Assembly: GCF_011303755.1 (NCBI RefSeq)
Contig: NZ_CP049885.1
Location: forward strand, 3,088,247 to 3,152,246
Source: Acidovorax sp. HDW3
Lineage (GTDB): Bacteria; Pseudomonadota; Gammaproteobacteria; Burkholderiales; Burkholderiaceae_C
Direction of reading: 5' to 3'
DNA: 64,000 nt
Under the pieces are notes generated by a model, which saw nothing but the letters and a program-made list of their open reading frames with translations, was not told the origin of the DNA and ran no database searches. Shown in pieces: positions 55,294-63,984 of this stretch; within the stretch, counting starts at the first letter, position 1; every line of letters begins with the position of its first letter. Made by a program: the position numbers and the translations under genes.

Positions 55294-57807
55294 ATGGTTG
55301 CCATGCCTGTTTCTGTTTTGCTCATCGACGCCGACGCGGTGCACGCCCAGGCGCTGGTGCGGGCCTTCGGTCAAGAGCCGCTGGGCTGGCACATCGCGCA
55401 CGTGGTGGGCCCGGTGCAGGCCCGGGCGCTGCTTGCGGCCACGCCTGCTGCGTGCGATGCCGCGTTGGTGGTGGCGCCAGCGCAGGGCTGGGAGCCCGCC
55501 GCCTGGGTGGCTGCCCTGCAGGGCGTGCCGGCCATTGTCTTGTTGCCCGCTGGACAAGAGGTGCAGGCGGCGCAGGCGCTGCGCCAGGGCTTTGGCGACT
55601 ATGCCCTGTGCGATGCGGACGGCGCCTATCTGCAGCAGCTGCCGGCGCAGATCGAAGATTTGCTGGTGCGCACCGTGGGCGAGCGTGCGCGGCGCGACAT
55701 CGAGGCCGAGCTCGACCGCACTAGCGCCCTATTGGCGCAAAAAACGCGCGAGCTTGAAATTACCCTGGCCAGCGTCTCGCAGGCCATCATGAAGGTCGAT
55801 GCCCAGGGCCGCATCTGTGTGTACAACCAGCGCCTGCTGCAGCTGCTGGATTTGCCCGAGGCATTGCTGCAGGGCCAGCCCCTGCTCTCTGACGTCATCT
55901 CTTTCCAACAGACGCGTGGCGACTTCGGCCCCAATCTGAGCCTGGTCGATCCCGTGGGGCAGGTGTATATCGCTGGGCAATCGGTGACCCAGAATCTGTC
56001 GGTCGCACCTGAACGCTACTTGCGCCGCACCCCTGCAGGGCGCCACCTCGAAGTGCGCACCCACCTGCTGGCCGAGGGCGGCCATGTGCGCACCTTCACC
56101 GACGTGACCGACTACTTGGCGATGCAGGAGGCGCTGCGCGCCAGCGAGGTGCGCTGGCGCAGTCTGACGGCGCTGTCCTCGGACTGGTACTGGGAGCAGG
56201 ATGCGCAGTTTCGCTTTGTGCGCTTTGATGGCACGCCTGACCATCGTCACGGCGGCGACGATACCGCCTTGCTCGGCAAATGCCGCTGGGAACTGCCCTG
56301 CGAGGGTGTGACGCCAGAGCAATGGGCGGCGCACCGCGCCCAGCTCGAAGCGCACGAGGTGTTTTTGGACTTTGAGCTGCAGCGCACCTTGGTCGATGGC
56401 ACGCGGCTATGGGCCTCGGTCAGTGGCGAACCGGTGTTTGACGGCACCGGTATTTTTACGGGTTACCGTGGCGTGGCGCGTGACATTACGGAGCGCAAGC
56501 GTGCCCAGGCCGAGATCGCCCGCCTGGCCTTCTACGACGAACTCACCGGCCTGCCCAACCGGCGCCTGCTGCAAGACCGGCTGGAGCAGGCGCTGCACCA
56601 GAGTGGACGTGATGGTCGCCAGGGGGCGCTGTTGTTTCTGGACATGGACAACTTCAAAACCGTGAACGACAGCATGGGCCACGAGGTGGGCGATGCGCTG
56701 CTGCAGCAGGTGGCGCAGCGTCTGTCGGGCTGTGTGCGCGCCAGTGACACCGTGGCGCGCCTGGGGGGTGATGAATTCATCATCGTGCTGCCCAGCCTGC
56801 ACGGCGAGGTGGTACGCGCCGCCGCCATGGCCGAGGTCGTGGCGTTGAAAATTCTGGGCGCCCTGGGCCAGCCCTATCCCATCGGCAGCGGCTTGCAGCA
56901 CAGCACGCCCAGCATCGGCATTGCCTTGTTCCAGGGCCAGGCGCAGGCCGTCAGTGCGCTGCTGCAGCAGGCCGATCTGGCCATGTACCAGGCCAAGTCC
57001 AGCGGGCGCAATACCTTTTGCTTTTTTGACACCGCCATGCAGGCCCAGGCCAGCGCCCGTGCGGCGCTGGAAGCTGATCTGCGCCTGGGGCTTGAGCGTG
57101 GCGAGTTTTTGTTGCATTACCAACGCGTCGTCAATGCCCAGGGCCAGGTGCTTGGCGCCGAGGCCCTGGTGCGCTGGCAACACCCGCAGCGTGGCCTGGT
57201 GTTGCCGGGCGAGTTCATCACTCTGGCCGAGCAGACCGGGTTGATTTTGCCGCTGGGTCAGCAGGTGCTGCGCCAGGCGTGCGAGCAGCTGGCGCGCTGG
57301 CAGCAGCAACCCGCCAGCTGCGACTGGGTGCTGGCGGTGAACGTGAGTGCGCAGGAATTTCGCCACCCAGGCTTCGTTCCGCAGGTGCAGACCACGTTGG
57401 CGCAGACGGGGGTGGATGCGACGCGCCTGAAGCTCGAACTCACCGAAAGCCTGCTGCTGCATGACGTTGAGGGCAGCATCGCCAAGATGCAGGCCCTGCG
57501 CGCCTGCGGCCTGCGCTTTGCGCTCGATGATTTTGGTACGGGCTACTCTTCGCTGGCGTACTTGAAGCGCCTGCCGCTCGATCAGCTCAAGATCGACCAG
57601 AGCTTTGTGCGCGATCTGCTCACCGACGCCAACGACGCCGCCATCGCCTGCACCGTCCTCGGCCTGGGACGCAGCCTGGGGCTGGAGGTTTTGGCCGAGG
57701 GGGTGGAAACCCCGAGTCAGCGCAAATTCCTGCTGCGCCACGGCTGCCAGCGTTTTCAGGGCTACCTGTTTGGCCGCCCCGGGCCGGCGGCGGCGCTGCT
57801 GGACTGA
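55294..57807 (+). CDS. GGDEF-EAL protein with PAS domains
   Basis: An 837-residue c-di-GMP signalling protein. The N-terminal ~130 residues (VSVLLIDADAVHAQALVRAFGQ...) look like a degenerate receiver. Two PAS segments follow (about 160-400: ITLASVSQAIMKVDAQGRICVYNQRLL; WEQDAQFRFVRFDGT). The cyclase domain has an intact RLGGDEFIIVLP and DELTGLPNRRLLQDRL. The EAL domain has AEALVRWQHPQRGLVLP, KLELTESLL, FALDDFGTGYSSLAYLK and LAEGVET, with the key Glu and Asp residues present. Both activities are thus possible. An ATG at 55303 could be the start. Confidence 0.92.
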   Translation: MVAMPVSVLLIDADAVHAQALVRAFGQEPLGWHIAHVVGPVQARALLAATPAACDAALVVAPAQGWEPAAWVAALQGVPAIVLLPAGQEVQAAQALRQGFGDYALCDADGAYLQQLPAQIEDLLVRTVGERARRDIEAELDRTSALLAQKTRELEITLASVSQAIMKVDAQGRICVYNQRLLQLLDLPEALLQGQPLLSDVISFQQTRGDFGPNLSLVDPVGQVYIAGQSVTQNLSVAPERYLRRTPAGRHLEVRTHLLAEGGHVRTFTDVTDYLAMQEALRASEVRWRSLTALSSDWYWEQDAQFRFVRFDGTPDHRHGGDDTALLGKCRWELPCEGVTPEQWAAHRAQLEAHEVFLDFELQRTLVDGTRLWASVSGEPVFDGTGIFTGYRGVARDITERKRAQAEIARLAFYDELTGLPNRRLLQDRLEQALHQSGRDGRQGALLFLDMDNFKTVNDSMGHEVGDALLQQVAQRLSGCVRASDTVARLGGDEFIIVLPSLHGEVVRAAAMAEVVALKILGALGQPYPIGSGLQHSTPSIGIALFQGQAQAVSALLQQADLAMYQAKSSGRNTFCFFDTAMQAQASARAALEADLRLGLERGEFLLHYQRVVNAQGQVLGAEALVRWQHPQRGLVLPGEFITLAEQTGLILPLGQQVLRQACEQLARWQQQPASCDWVLAVNVSAQEFRHPGFVPQVQTTLAQTGVDATRLKLELTESLLLHDVEGSIAKMQALRACGLRFALDDFGTGYSSLAYLKRLPLDQLKIDQSFVRDLLTDANDAAIACTVLGLGRSLGLEVLAEGVETPSQRKFLLRHGCQRFQGYLFGRPGPAAALLD

Positions 57808-59796
57808 TCAGGCGCCGCGCAATAGTTTGTCTTCCGCCAGGGCCAGCGCTGTGGGATGGCCCGAGAGCACCAGGGTGTCCCCCGCTGCCAGCAGGCGGCT
57901 CTCGTCCACGGCGCCGCTGTGGCCACCGTGCTGGCGCAGGTTGACCACGCGCACGCCGATGGCGTGCAGCGCCAGCGCCGCCAGAGGCTGGCCCAGGCAG
58001 CCGGCCTCGGGCGGCAGCGTGATGCTCGACAGGCGTGCCTGCTCGCGCCCGCTGGCGACGTCGTCGTCGGCACCGTGGAAATAGCCGCGCAGCAGGCCGT
58101 AGCGTGCCTCGCGCTGGTCCTGCACGGTGCGAATCACGCGCCGCATGGGCACGCCCACCAGTGCCAGCAGGTGGCCGGCGAGCATCAGCGAGCCCTCGAT
58201 GGCCTCGGGCACGACCTCGGTGGCGCCGGCGGCCTGCAGGCGGTCGAGGTGCAGGTCGTCTTGCGTGCGCACCACCACCGGCACCTGCGGCGCGTGCGCG
58301 CGTGCGTTCGCCAGCACCTTCAGGCTCGACGCCACATCCAGGTAGGTGATGGCGACCGCGCTGGCGCGCACCAGGCCGGCGGCCATCAGCGCCTGCAGGC
58401 GCGAGGCGTCGCCAAAGACCACCGAGTCGCCAGCAGCTGCGGCCTGGCGCACGCGATCAGGGTCCAGGTCCAGCGCCATGTAGGCAATGCCCTCGCGCTC
58501 CAACATGCGCGCCAGGTTCTGGCCGCAGCGCCCATAGCCGCAGATGATGACGTGGCCGCTGGTGTTGATGGCTTTGCGTGCAATCTGCGTCATCTGCAGC
58601 GACTGCTGCAGCCAGTCGCTGGCGACGAGCTTCATGACGATGGCGTTGCTGTACTGGATCAGGAACGGCGTCGCCAGCATCGACAGCACCATGGCCGCCA
58701 GGATGGGGTTCATCAGCGCCGGCTGCAGCAGGCCGTGCGCCTGGGTCAGCGTCAGCAGCACGAAGCCGAATTCGCCCGCCTGCGCCAGATACAGCCCGGT
58801 GCGCAGCGCCACCCCGGTGCTGGCGCCGGTGGCGCGCGCCAGCAGCAGGATGACGCCGACTTTGAGCAGCATCGGCAGCAGCAGCAAAAGCAGCACCAGG
58901 GCCCAGCGCTCGAGCAGGATGTGCCAGTCGAGCATCATGCCGACGGTGATGAAGAACAGCCCCAGCAGCACGTCGTGAAAGGGCCGGATGTCGGTGCCCA
59001 CCTGGTGGCGGTATTCGGTCTCGGACACCAGCACGCCGGCGATGAAGGCGCCCAGCGCCAGGCTCAGGCCGGCGAGCTCGGTCAGCCAGGCCAGGCCCAG
59101 GGTGATGAGCAGCAGGTTGAGCATGAACAGCTCGTCGCTTTTCTTGCGCGCCACCAGGGTCAGCCACCAGCGCATGAATTTTTGCCCGCCCCACAGCAGC
59201 AGCGCCACCACCACCATGGCCTTGAGCAGGGCCAGGCCAAGGGCGACAAAAAGCTGCTCGGGCGCGCTGCCCAGGGCCGGGATCAGAATCAGCAGCGGCA
59301 CCACCGCCAGATCCTGGAACAGCAAAATGCCGAGCACGCGCCGGCCATGCTCGCTTTCGAGTTCGGCGCGCTCGGCCATCAGCTTGACGACGATGGCCGT
59401 GCTGCTCATGGCCATGGTGCCGCCCAGGGCCAGCGCCGTCTGCCAGCCCATGTCCCAGGCGCCGCCGAGCCAGCGCGCCAGCAGCAGCGCCCCGCCCAGG
59501 CCCAGAGCCATGCTCAGCAGCACCTGCAGCAGCCCCAGGCCAAACACCAGGCGGCGCATGGCGCGCAGCTTGCCCAGGCTGAATTCGAGGCCGATGGCAA
59601 ACATCAAAAACACCACGCCGAACTCGCCCAGGTGGCGCACGCCCTCGGAGTTTTGCGCCAGTGCCAGGGCGTGCGGGCCAATCAAAATGCCGGCGCTGAG
59701 GTAGCCCAGCATGGGCGGCAGTTTCAGACTGCGGCAGGCAACCACGCCGAGGACGGCGGCCAGGAGGTAAAGCAGCGTAAGGGCGAGCGAAGACAT
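57808..59796 (-). CDS. Kef-type potassium/proton antiporter (YbaL-like)
   Basis: A 662-residue monovalent cation:proton antiporter-2 protein. About 12 membrane helices in the first ~380 residues contain FGVVFLMFAIGLEFSLGKL and ALAQAGEFGFVLLTL. The cytoplasmic part has a TrkA-N Rossmann domain (VIICGYGRCGQNLARMLEREG) and a TrkA-C-like tail (LPPEAGCLGQPLAALAL). It resembles YbaL/KefB. Divergent from kdsD by 48 bases. Confidence 0.9.
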   Translation of the reverse strand: MSSLALTLLYLLAAVLGVVACRSLKLPPMLGYLSAGILIGPHALALAQNSEGVRHLGEFGVVFLMFAIGLEFSLGKLRAMRRLVFGLGLLQVLLSMALGLGGALLLARWLGGAWDMGWQTALALGGTMAMSSTAIVVKLMAERAELESEHGRRVLGILLFQDLAVVPLLILIPALGSAPEQLFVALGLALLKAMVVVALLLWGGQKFMRWWLTLVARKKSDELFMLNLLLITLGLAWLTELAGLSLALGAFIAGVLVSETEYRHQVGTDIRPFHDVLLGLFFITVGMMLDWHILLERWALVLLLLLLPMLLKVGVILLLARATGASTGVALRTGLYLAQAGEFGFVLLTLTQAHGLLQPALMNPILAAMVLSMLATPFLIQYSNAIVMKLVASDWLQQSLQMTQIARKAINTSGHVIICGYGRCGQNLARMLEREGIAYMALDLDPDRVRQAAAAGDSVVFGDASRLQALMAAGLVRASAVAITYLDVASSLKVLANARAHAPQVPVVVRTQDDLHLDRLQAAGATEVVPEAIEGSLMLAGHLLALVGVPMRRVIRTVQDQREARYGLLRGYFHGADDDVASGREQARLSSITLPPEAGCLGQPLAALALHAIGVRVVNLRQHGGHSGAVDESRLLAAGDTLVLSGHPTALALAEDKLLRGA

Positions 59797-59844
59797 CCGC
59801 CCTATCCTATCCCCGGCCATGGGGCGCGCCGATAAAATCGCCCC

Positions 59845-60837
59845 ATGCTTTCTGCTTTGCGCCCCTTCGACGCCGACCAGGCCCTGCGCCTGGCCCGCGA
59901 AACTTGTGACATCGAGGCCGCCGCCCTGCAGGCGCTGGGCCAGCGCCTGGATGTGCGCTTCACCCAGGCCGTGCAGCGCGTGCTGGCCATTCGCGGGCGC
60001 GTGGTGGTCATGGGCATAGGCAAAAGCGGCCACGTCGGGCGCAAGATTGCCGCCACCCTGGCCTCCACCGGCACGCCGGCGTTCTTCGTGCACCCGGCCG
60101 AGGCCAGCCACGGCGACCTGGGCATGGTCACGGCCGAGGACCTGGTGCTGGCCATCTCCAACAGCGGCGAGAGCAGCGAGCTCACCGCCATTCTGCCCAT
60201 GCTGCGCCGCCTGGGCGTGCCCCTGGTGGCCATGACCGGCGGCCTGCAATCGAGCCTGGCGCGCCACGCCGACGAGTTGCTCGACAGCAGCGTCGCGCGC
60301 GAAGCCTGCCCATTGAATCTGGCGCCCACCACCAGCACCACGGTGCAGCTGGCGCTGGGTGATGCGCTGGCGGTGGCGCTGCTCGACGCGCGCGGCTTTC
60401 GCGCCGAGGATTTCGCGCGCTCGCACCCTGGCGGCGCGCTTGGGCGCAAGCTGCTCACGCACGTGGCCGACGTTATGCGCCAGGGCGACGAGCTGCCCGT
60501 GGTCGCGCCCGAGGCGCCGTTTGGCGCCCTCATGCGCGCCATGAGCGCCAAGGGCCTGGGCTGCGCGGCCATCGCCGATGCCCAGGGCCGGCTGCTGGGC
60601 ATCTTCACCGACGGCGACCTGCGCCGGCGCATTGAAACCGGCGCCGACCTGCGCAGCGCCTGCGCCGCTGCCGTCATGCACGCCAACCCGCGCACCATTG
60701 CCGCCAGCGCCCTGGCGGCCGACGCTGCGGCCATGATGGAGCAGCACGGCATCACCAGCGTGCTGGTGACCGATGGCGCCGGTCAGCTCCAGGGCCTGGT
60801 ACATATCCGCGACCTGATGCGCGCCAAGGTGATCTGA
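59845..60837 (+). CDS. kdsD: Arabinose-5-phosphate isomerase KdsD
   Basis: A 330-residue enzyme converting ribulose-5-phosphate to arabinose-5-phosphate, first step of KDO synthesis. The SIS domain shows VVMGIGKSGHVGRKIAATLASTGTPAFFVHPAEASHGDLGM and ISNSGESSEL, followed by two CBS domains (VADVMRQGDELPVV; AVMHANPRTIAASA). The kdsC start overlaps its stop by one base. Confidence 0.96.
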   Translation: MLSALRPFDADQALRLARETCDIEAAALQALGQRLDVRFTQAVQRVLAIRGRVVVMGIGKSGHVGRKIAATLASTGTPAFFVHPAEASHGDLGMVTAEDLVLAISNSGESSELTAILPMLRRLGVPLVAMTGGLQSSLARHADELLDSSVAREACPLNLAPTTSTTVQLALGDALAVALLDARGFRAEDFARSHPGGALGRKLLTHVADVMRQGDELPVVAPEAPFGALMRAMSAKGLGCAAIADAQGRLLGIFTDGDLRRRIETGADLRSACAAAVMHANPRTIAASALAADAAAMMEQHGITSVLVTDGAGQLQGLVHIRDLMRAKVI

Positions 60838-61397
60838 TGAGCCTCTCCCCCCTGCCCCCCGCCCTGCACATTGGGCCCGAACTGCTGCTGCGCGCCCAGG
60901 CCGTGCGCGTGGTGTTTTTTGACGTGGACGGCGTTTTGACTGACGGCGGCCTGTATTTTTCCGACGCCGGCGAGAGCCTCAAGCGCTTTCACACCCTGGA
61001 CGGCCACGGCATCAAGCTGCTGCAGCAGGCCGGCATCACCCCGGCAGTGGTCACCGGGCGCGACGCACCGGCGCTGCGCCTGCGCCTGGCGGCCCTGGGC
61101 GTGCGCCACGCCCGCTTTGGCACCGAGGACAAGCGCCCGGCGGCCGAGGCCATCCTGGCCGAGCTGGGGCTCGACTGGGCCCAGGCCGCAGCCATGGGCG
61201 ACGACTGGCCCGACCTGCCGATGCTGCGCCGCGCTGCCCTGGCCTGCGCCCCGGCCAACGCCCATATCGAAGCCCGCGCCGTCGCCCATGTGCTCACCCA
61301 GGCGCGCGGCGGTGATGGCGCCGTGCGCGAGCTGTGCGACCTGCTGCTGGTGGCCAGCGGCCTCTATGCCAGCTTGCTGGCGCAGGCGGCGGCATGA
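60837..61397 (+). CDS. kdsC: KDO-8-phosphate phosphatase KdsC
   Basis: A 186-residue HAD phosphatase removing phosphate from KDO-8-P. Motif I is FFDVDGVLTDGGLYF, then KRFHTLDGHGIKLL, VVTGRDAPALRLRL (motif II) and MGDDWPDLPML (motif IV). All nucleophile and Mg ligands are intact. Starts within the kdsD stop (TGATGA) and overlaps lptC by 4 bases. Confidence 0.96.
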   Translation: MSLSPLPPALHIGPELLLRAQAVRVVFFDVDGVLTDGGLYFSDAGESLKRFHTLDGHGIKLLQQAGITPAVVTGRDAPALRLRLAALGVRHARFGTEDKRPAAEAILAELGLDWAQAAAMGDDWPDLPMLRRAALACAPANAHIEARAVAHVLTQARGGDGAVRELCDLLLVASGLYASLLAQAAA

Positions 61398-62017
61398 GCA
61401 GCGCCCTGCGCCGCAGCTGGGACAGGCTCTCGCTGTACCTGCCGGTACTGCTCATGGGGCTGCTGGCCATGGGCACCTGGTGGCTGGTGCGCAGCGCGCC
61501 GCGCCCCCCCCGGCCTGACGTGGCAACCGTGCTGCGCCACGAGCCCGACTATTCCCTGCGCGATTTTTCCGTCAAAACCTTTGGCGCCAACGGCCAGTTG
61601 CAAAGCGAGCTCCAAGGCCAGATTGGCCACCATTACCCCGACACCGATACGCTGGAGATCGAGCAGGTGCAGATGCGCTCGATCTCGCCCGAAGGCCGCG
61701 TCACCACGGCGCACGCCCGGCGCGGCCTGAGCAATGCCGACGGCAGCGAGGTACAGCTCTTCGGCGACGCCGTCGTCACCCGCGCCGCGCAGCAGCTGCC
61801 CGATGGCCGCGTGCTGCCGCGCCTGCAGTTCGAGGGCGAATTCCTGCACGCCTGGACACAGGACGAGCGCGTGCGTTCGCACCTGCCGGTGACGCTGCAG
61901 CGCGGCACCGACCGCTTCACCGCCGATCGCATGGATTACGACAACATGGCGCAGCAAATGCAGCTGCAAGGGCGCGTGCACGGCGTGCTGCAGCCCACCT
62001 CCCCGGCCCGGCCATGA
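61394..62017 (+). CDS. lptC: LPS export ABC transporter periplasmic protein LptC
   Basis: A 207-residue LptC, single membrane helix (LYLPVLLMGLLAMGTWWLV) plus a periplasmic jellyroll (PDYSLRDFSVKTFGANGQLQSELQGQIGHHYPDTDTLEIEQV). It links LptBFG to LptA in LPS transport. Translationally coupled to kdsC and the following SDR gene. lptA and lptB, usually next, are not here. Confidence 0.93.
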   Translation: MSSALRRSWDRLSLYLPVLLMGLLAMGTWWLVRSAPRPPRPDVATVLRHEPDYSLRDFSVKTFGANGQLQSELQGQIGHHYPDTDTLEIEQVQMRSISPEGRVTTAHARRGLSNADGSEVQLFGDAVVTRAAQQLPDGRVLPRLQFEGEFLHAWTQDERVRSHLPVTLQRGTDRFTADRMDYDNMAQQMQLQGRVHGVLQPTSPARP

Positions 62018-62796
62018 GCGCGGCGCCGCCCCTGGTTTTCATCACCGGCGCCTCCAGCGGCATCGGCCAGGCGCTGGCGGCGCAGTACCACCAGGCCGGC
62101 TGGCGCCTGGCCCTAGTGGCGCGCCGCACCGATGTGATAAAAAATTGGGCTGAAGCCCGTGGGTACAGCGCGAGCAGCTATGAAATTTATAGCGCAGACG
62201 TATCCCAACCCGACAGCATCATGGCCGCTGGCCGCGCCTGCATCGCGCGCCAGGGGCTGCCCGAGGTGGTGATTGCCAACGCCGGCATCAGCATCGGCAT
62301 GGACAGCCGCGAGCCGGACGACATCGCCGTCATGGCGCAGGTTTACGCCACCAACAACGTCGGCCTGGCGGCCTCCTTCCAGCCCTTCATCGCCCCCATG
62401 GTGGCGCGCGGCAGCGGCCGTTTGGTGGGCATAGGCAGCGTGGCCGGCATCCGGGGCCTGCCCGGCCACGGCGCTTACTGCAGCAGCAAGGCCGCCGTCA
62501 TCAGCTACTGCGAGAGCCTGCGCGGCGAGCTGCGCGCCAGCGGCGTGCGCGTCATCACCGTCAACCCCGGCTACATCGACACGCCGCTGACGCAGCGCAA
62601 CCGCTACCGGATGCCGTTCCTGCTCGCACCCGAAGAATTTGCGCGCCGCGCCCAGCGCGCCATTGCCGCCGGTGGCAGCTATTGCGTCATTCCCTGGCAA
62701 ATGGCCATTGCCACCCGCCTCATGCGCCTACTGCCCGATGCCTTGTTCGACCGCCTGGCCGCCGGGCGCCCGCGCAAACGCCGCCAGGGCGAGTAG
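62014..62796 (+). CDS. Short-chain dehydrogenase/reductase
   Basis: A 260-residue SDR. The cofactor motif is ITGASSGIGQALA and the catalytic set includes Ser in GSVAGIRG and Tyr-x3-Lys in AYCSSKAAV. The fold is classical with NAD(P) use. The substrate is unknown. A repeat copy is read in frame (about residues 41-60: VIKNWAEARGYSASSYEIYSADV), replacing normal sequence between the second helix and strand. ATGA overlap with lptC places it in the kds-lpt operon. Confidence 0.88.
   Translation: MSAAPPLVFITGASSGIGQALAAQYHQAGWRLALVARRTDVIKNWAEARGYSASSYEIYSADVSQPDSIMAAGRACIARQGLPEVVIANAGISIGMDSREPDDIAVMAQVYATNNVGLAASFQPFIAPMVARGSGRLVGIGSVAGIRGLPGHGAYCSSKAAVISYCESLRGELRASGVRVITVNPGYIDTPLTQRNRYRMPFLLAPEEFARRAQRAIAAGGSYCVIPWQMAIATRLMRLLPDALFDRLAAGRPRKRRQGE
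62134..62193. repeat. Dispersed palindromic repeat, copy 14 (inside the SDR gene)
   Basis: TGGGCTGAAGCCCGTGGGTA, CAGCGCGAGCAGCTATGAAA and TTTATAGC match the second half of the long form and are read in frame. Confidence 0.7.
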
Positions 62797-62817
62797 CGAA
62801 CAAACCCAAAGCGCATG

Positions 62818-62840
62818 AAAAAAGGCCCCGCAGGGCCTTT
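62818..62840 (-). terminator. Terminator between SDR and RRM genes
   Basis: AAAGGCCC (62821-62828) pairs with GGGCCTTT (62833-62840) around CGCA; A-residues before it give a U-run on the minus strand. It ends the RRM gene at 62868 and faces the SDR gene. Confidence 0.85.
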
Positions 62841-62867
62841 GTGTTGTGTGCTGGGTGCAGCGAGGGC

Positions 62868-63365
62868 TCAATAGCCGCCGTCACGGCCACCGCCGTAGCC
62901 ACCACCACCGTAGCCGCCACGGCCACCGCCGTTGCCGCCACCGTTACCGCGCGGGCCAGTGCCGTAGGGGCTGCGGAAACCGCCTTCGCGGCTACCGCCG
63001 CCGCCGCCACCACCGTAGCCGCCTTCACGGCCACCGCCGTAGCCGCCACCACCACCGCCGAAACCACCGCCACGCGGGCCGCCGAAGCCGCCGCCACCGC
63101 TGCGCGGGGGGCGCGGCTCCATGGGGCGCGCCTCGTTGACGACAATGCCGCGTCCGCCCAGGGGCTGGCCGTTCATGCCGTTGATGGCAGCCTGCGCCTC
63201 AGCGTCGCTGCCCATTTCCACAAAGCCAAAGCCCTTGGAACGCCCTGTGTCGCGTTCCATCATGACCTTGGCACTGGTGACTGCGCCAAAAGCACTGAAA
63301 GCTTGTTCCAGATCGTTGTCGCGCACCGAGTAAGGCAGGTTGCCGACGTACAGTTTGTTGCCCAT
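62868..63365 (-). CDS. Glycine-rich RRM RNA-binding protein, larger paralogue
   Basis: A 165-residue protein. One RRM spans about residues 1-80: RNP2 KLYVGNLPY and RNP1 GRSKGFGFVEM are intact. The rest is a Gly/Arg/Tyr-rich tail with GGGGGYGGGREGGYGG-type repeats. Such proteins act as cold-induced RNA chaperones in some bacteria; this is inferred. An AGGAG lies 8 bases before the ATG at 63365 and falls in the 3' arm of a leader hairpin. It is one of a tandem pair with the next gene. Confidence 0.9.
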   Translation of the reverse strand: MGNKLYVGNLPYSVRDNDLEQAFSAFGAVTSAKVMMERDTGRSKGFGFVEMGSDAEAQAAINGMNGQPLGGRGIVVNEARPMEPRPPRSGGGGFGGPRGGGFGGGGGGYGGGREGGYGGGGGGGSREGGFRSPYGTGPRGNGGGNGGGRGGYGGGGYGGGRDGGY

Positions 63366-63368
63366 CAA

Positions 63369-63411
63369 GGGACTCCTAAAAAACCAAAAAAGCGAAAAGT
63401 GACGGAGTCCC
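63369..63411 (-). promoter_or_regulatory. Leader hairpin sequestering the ribosome site of the first RRM gene
   Basis: GGGACTCC (63369-63376) and GGAGTCCC (63404-63411) are complementary with a 27-base U-rich loop (TTTTTT twice on the minus strand). The 3' arm on the minus strand includes the AGGAG ribosome site. The second RRM gene has the same structure. Confidence 0.7.
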
Positions 63412-63495
63412 GAAAACGCCGCCAGCGGATCTTGCGGACATGCTTTGTGCGAAAGGGTCGGACCACCGCGAACTTGCGGAAAAATCCGCGAAAGC

Positions 63496-63526
63496 ATTAT
63501 CCTGCACAAAAGCAAAATAAAAGCAA
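63496..63526 (-). promoter_or_regulatory. Candidate promoter of the first RRM gene
   Basis: On the minus strand TTGCTT (63526-63521) and GATAAT (63501-63496) are 19 bases apart, a looser spacing than ideal. They would give a leader of about 125 bases, as in cold-shock genes. The rest of the 244-base gap holds only the hairpin and terminator. Confidence 0.35.
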
Positions 63527-63565
63527 GGGGACGTATCGTCTGTGGCGCAATTGCTGCAGCACATG

Positions 63566-63595
63566 AAAAAAGGCCCCTGGATAGGAGCCTTTCAT
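63566..63595 (-). terminator. Terminator of the second RRM gene
   Basis: AAAAAAGGCCCC and GGAGCCTTT pair around TGGATA with one mismatch. The A-tract gives a U-run on the minus strand, ending the gene at 63610. Confidence 0.75.
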
Positions 63596-63609
63596 CATCT
63601 TGTCAGGGC

Positions 63610-63945
63610 TTAGTAAGCGCCACGGCCACCGCCGTAACCGCCTTCACGGCCACCGCCGTAGCCGCCGCCGAAGCCGCCGGAGCGCGGCGGGCGCGGCTCC
63701 ATCGGGCGGGCGACGTTGACCACCAAGTCGCGGCCACCGAAGTTCTTGCCGTGCACGCCCTGGATGGCGGCCTGGGCTTCGGCATCGCTGCCCATTTCAA
63801 CGAAGCCAAAGCCCTTGGAGCGGCCGGTGTCGCGCTCCATCATGACCTTGGCGCTTTGCACGGCGCCGAATTCGCTGAAGGTTTGTTCGAGATCGCCGTC
63901 GCGGAAGGAATAGGGCAGGTTGCCCACGTACAGTTTGTTGCCCAT
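63610..63945 (-). CDS. Glycine-rich RRM RNA-binding protein, smaller paralogue
   Basis: A 111-residue paralogue of the neighbouring gene. The RRM (about 1-80) has KLYVGNLPY and GRSKGFGFVEM, identical to its neighbour in both RNP motifs; the Gly-rich tail is much shorter (GGFGGGYGGGREGGYGG). The near-identity of the RRM and flanking terminators suggests tandem duplication. The ribosome site is in the leader hairpin at 63948-63984. Confidence 0.9.
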   Translation of the reverse strand: MGNKLYVGNLPYSFRDGDLEQTFSEFGAVQSAKVMMERDTGRSKGFGFVEMGSDAEAQAAIQGVHGKNFGGRDLVVNVARPMEPRPPRSGGFGGGYGGGREGGYGGGRGAY

Positions 63946-63947
63946 GA

Positions 63948-63984
63948 GGGACTCCGGAAAAAAGAAAAAAACGCGATGGAGTCC
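63948..63984 (-). promoter_or_regulatory. Leader hairpin sequestering the ribosome site of the second RRM gene
   Basis: GGGACTCC (63948-63955) and GGAGTCC (63978-63984) pair over 7 bp around a 22-base purine/U-rich loop. The 3' arm on the minus strand contains GGAG, 6 bases before the ATG at 63945. Confidence 0.7.

Noticed and set aside
57856..59835. Long open frame opposite the Kef-type antiporter
   Set aside because: Its Gln/His-rich sequence is the antisense shadow of the membrane gene, a GC-bias artefact.
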